From: a virus
IMG/VR virus record: IMGVR_UViG_3300043425_000450
Location: 1 to 35,774 of that record
Strand: one strand, 5' to 3'
Length of the DNA: 35,774 bases
Under the pieces are notes generated by a model. It saw only the letters and a list, made by a program, of their open reading frames with translations, did no database searches and was not told the origin of the DNA. Shown here piece by piece: positions 34,623-35,774 of this stretch (the first letter of the stretch is position 1; each line of letters begins with the position of its first letter). The translations under genes were made by a program, and so were the position numbers.

Positions 34623-34861
34623 CGCTTTACTCCAAAATGGTTACGCATATACCAGCCAACACTAATTTCTTTGTCATACTCGCTGAAGCCTTGTTCCTTG
34701 AGTTCAGCAATACGGGAACACTCAAGCACAATCAACTCTGCGAACTTCTCACGGAATGCTGACTCCCAAGTGTGTCGCGGAACACTATCCAAGTCTTCCA
34801 TGAACTTCTGGTCAGTGGAGATTCGCGCAAGCATGATCAACTTTTCAATATTCTCGTTCAC
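34619..34861 (-). CDS. FAELI paralogue family member
   Basis: The 80-residue protein starts at a GTG after GGAGTAAATCT (MNENIEKLIMLARISTDQKF). REKFAELIVLECSRIAELKE and a terminal MRNHFGVKR match the family closely. Confidence 0.7.
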   Translation of the reverse strand: MNENIEKLIMLARISTDQKFMEDLDSVPRHTWESAFREKFAELIVLECSRIAELKEQGFSEYDKEISVGWYMRNHFGVKR

Positions 34862-34965
34862 AGATTTACTCCAAACATTTTAGCGGTAAAAACCACAACA
34901 ACAATTGCGCCCATCAGAGACATAAGAATAGCAGCAGTCCAGTCTCGAAAATCACTTTTCGTCAT
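34858..34965 (-). CDS. 35-residue membrane micro-protein
   Basis: Direct translation gives MTKSDFRDWTAAILMSLMGA, IVVVVFTAKMFGVNL. One membrane helix (about 10-28). The second ATG has GGGAG at good spacing. It overlaps both neighbours. Confidence 0.6.
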   Translation of the reverse strand: MTKSDFRDWTAAILMSLMGAIVVVVFTAKMFGVNL

Positions 34966-35041
34966 CGTCATCGCTCCCTGGCATATTAGCCAATACCACA
35001 AATCCTATAATAGCATAGGCCATCCACATGGCCCAGTTCAT
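34952..35041 (-). CDS. 29-residue membrane micro-protein
   Basis: Direct translation gives MNWAMWMAYAIIGFVVLANM, then PGSDDDDEK. One membrane helix with an acidic tail. The ATG overlaps the SWIM-protein stop region and the frame ends inside the next micro-protein. Confidence 0.55.
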   Translation of the reverse strand: MNWAMWMAYAIIGFVVLANMPGSDDDDEK

Positions 35042-35397
35042 GCAGCTATCCTGGCCGAGACAGCCTTAATATGCTTACAGTTCTTATGAAACTGAAAGCC
35101 AACACAGGTGCATGAATACTTCATATTGTTTAGCGTCACTGTATATACGTTCTTCTTGTGCTGTACACGAAACGCTCGTACACCTGTAACCTGCGCAACG
35201 CGCCTAGCCTCGCCCTTGAGTACATCCATCTGTACGACATTATGGAACATAATATTCCGCACGGAGATATACTCGCCGCCAGTCATACAGAACGAGTTGG
35301 GCGGATCCCAACGCTCGTTGGGTAGTACCGTCCCTGTGTGCGTACCGAAACGGGTCTGTACCCGAATCAGTGCGCCAACATTAGGGATAGAAAGCAT
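35038..35397 (-). CDS. SWIM-type zinc-finger protein
   Basis: The 119-residue protein starts MLSIPNVGALIRVQTRFGTH. The C-terminus has VTLNNMKYSCTCVGFQFHKN, CKHIKA, a CxC-x(n)-CxH SWIM motif. A beta-rich N-terminal part (about 1-60) precedes it. SWIM domains bind DNA or protein. Start ATG at 35397 after GGGAAC. Confidence 0.75.
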   Translation of the reverse strand: MLSIPNVGALIRVQTRFGTHTGTVLPNERWDPPNSFCMTGGEYISVRNIMFHNVVQMDVLKGEARRVAQVTGVRAFRVQHKKNVYTVTLNNMKYSCTCVGFQFHKNCKHIKAVSARIAA

Positions 35398-35543
35398 CAA
35401 TAGGTTCCCATTTCGTACTGCTCGACCCGCCAACGATCGTATTCATCCTCGTCGTTGATGAGGCAATATTCCTCGAAGGCCAGCGCGGCTTCGTACTCCG
35501 CGAACTCTGCGTTGAGGGACTCGACGACTTCGCTCATGGACAT
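35397..35543 (-). CDS. 48-residue acidic protein
   Basis: Direct translation gives MSMSEVVESLNAEFAEYEAA, LAFEEYCLINDEDEYDRWRV and EQYEMGTY. Very acidic helix. The start follows the cassette leader GAGGAAGCTAAC. Confidence 0.65.
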   Translation of the reverse strand: MSMSEVVESLNAEFAEYEAALAFEEYCLINDEDEYDRWRVEQYEMGTY

Positions 35544-35570
35544 GTTAGCTTCCTCATTCATCATAACACC

Positions 35571-35598
35571 ATTATACTTGAACTGGAGTAAAAGTAAA
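35571..35598 (-). promoter_or_regulatory. Early-cassette promoter
   Basis: TTTACT (35598-35593), 16 bp, TATAAT (35576-35571); the upstream element contains the TGA stop of the preceding gene. Confidence 0.78.
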
Positions 35599-35618
35599 CC
35601 AGTGAAACTCTAATGGAA

Positions 35619-35774
35619 TCAATAACTTACGTGCTCGTCCCCAAAGTCGCTCTCATCAGCCTCAAATTGGCCTGGACGGAACTGCCAACGCTCTTTATTA
35701 GAGAGCCGCTGCTGAGCCTTTTTCTTTTCCCGACGCTCATAAAAGTCTTCCCGATTATTGTGATCATAACGATC
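35619..35774 (-). CDS. C-terminal part of a charged phage protein
   Basis: The last 51 codons before a TGA at 35621, continuing off the right edge: DRYDHNNREDFYERREKKKA, QQRLSNKERWQFRPGQFEAD, ESDFGDEHVSY. Highly charged. No family can be assigned without the N-terminus. Confidence 0.55.
   Translation of the reverse strand, partial: DRYDHNNREDFYERREKKKAQQRLSNKERWQFRPGQFEADESDFGDEHVSY

Overview
The window is a stretch of a large tailed-phage genome, almost certainly a T4-like myovirus of an aquatic Gram-negative bacterium. Evidence: nearly every gene is on the minus strand with ATGA-type overlaps; there are PhoH, a T4 gp30-type ATP-dependent DNA ligase, an MGME1-like PD-(D/E)XK nuclease, a SleB-type cell-wall hydrolase, a large tRNA array, a PstS phosphate-binding protein, a sugar/glycosyltransferase cluster and dozens of tiny unknown genes. 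A circularly permuted (two-piece) tmRNA gene and an outer-membrane beta-barrel protein ending in Phe point to a proteobacterial host. The tag ending MALAA resembles betaproteobacterial tags more than alphaproteobacterial ones, so a freshwater betaproteobacterium is my best guess (inference).

Layout, given left to right; transcription runs right to left. 1-2.9 kb: SleB hydrolase, permuted tmRNA, small lipoprotein, membrane protein, PD-(D/E)XK nuclease. 3-7.7 kb: PhoH, a FmdB-start-like protein, a HAD phosphatase, a conserved CDKHVVKM-family protein, a DUF262-type protein with a C-terminal HNH-like region, a winged-helix-like protein and two small early-type genes. 7.8-9.4 kb: HNH endonuclease and conserved phage proteins. 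9.4-14.7 kb: three glycosyltransferases, a sugar C-methyltransferase-like protein and GDP-mannose 4,6-dehydratase. 14.7-15.9 kb: three small basic or holin-like membrane proteins and tRNA-Gln. 16-18.3 kb: a methyltransferase behind a terminator/RBS switch-like leader, then the pstS-omp pair.

18.3-22.7 kb is the most unusual part. It holds about 17 further tRNA genes, a secreted protein, an HNH gene embedded at tRNA-Leu, a cupin gene and about 1.8 kb of non-coding DNA dense in perfect or near-perfect stems. The stems include tRNA-like molecules with odd centres, a 75-nt four-way junction, a ~345-nt multi-helix RNA, and a ~400-nt domain closed by a long-range helix that encloses tRNA-Asn and contains an H-type pseudoknot. 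The combination recalls GOLLD/ROOL-type giant phage RNAs, but I could not test family membership.

22.8-35.8 kb is an early region of small genes, interrupted by the DNA ligase. It is punctuated by a repeated cassette: a 23-bp AT-rich element starting at the upstream stop codon, a sigma70-like promoter (TTTACT or TTGCCT, 16 bp, TATAAT or TATACT) and a leader ATGATGAATAAGGAAG. These look like the promoter-early stem-loop cassettes described in T4-type phages. Several tiny genes (25-58 codons) that are easily missed are reported here from direct translation.
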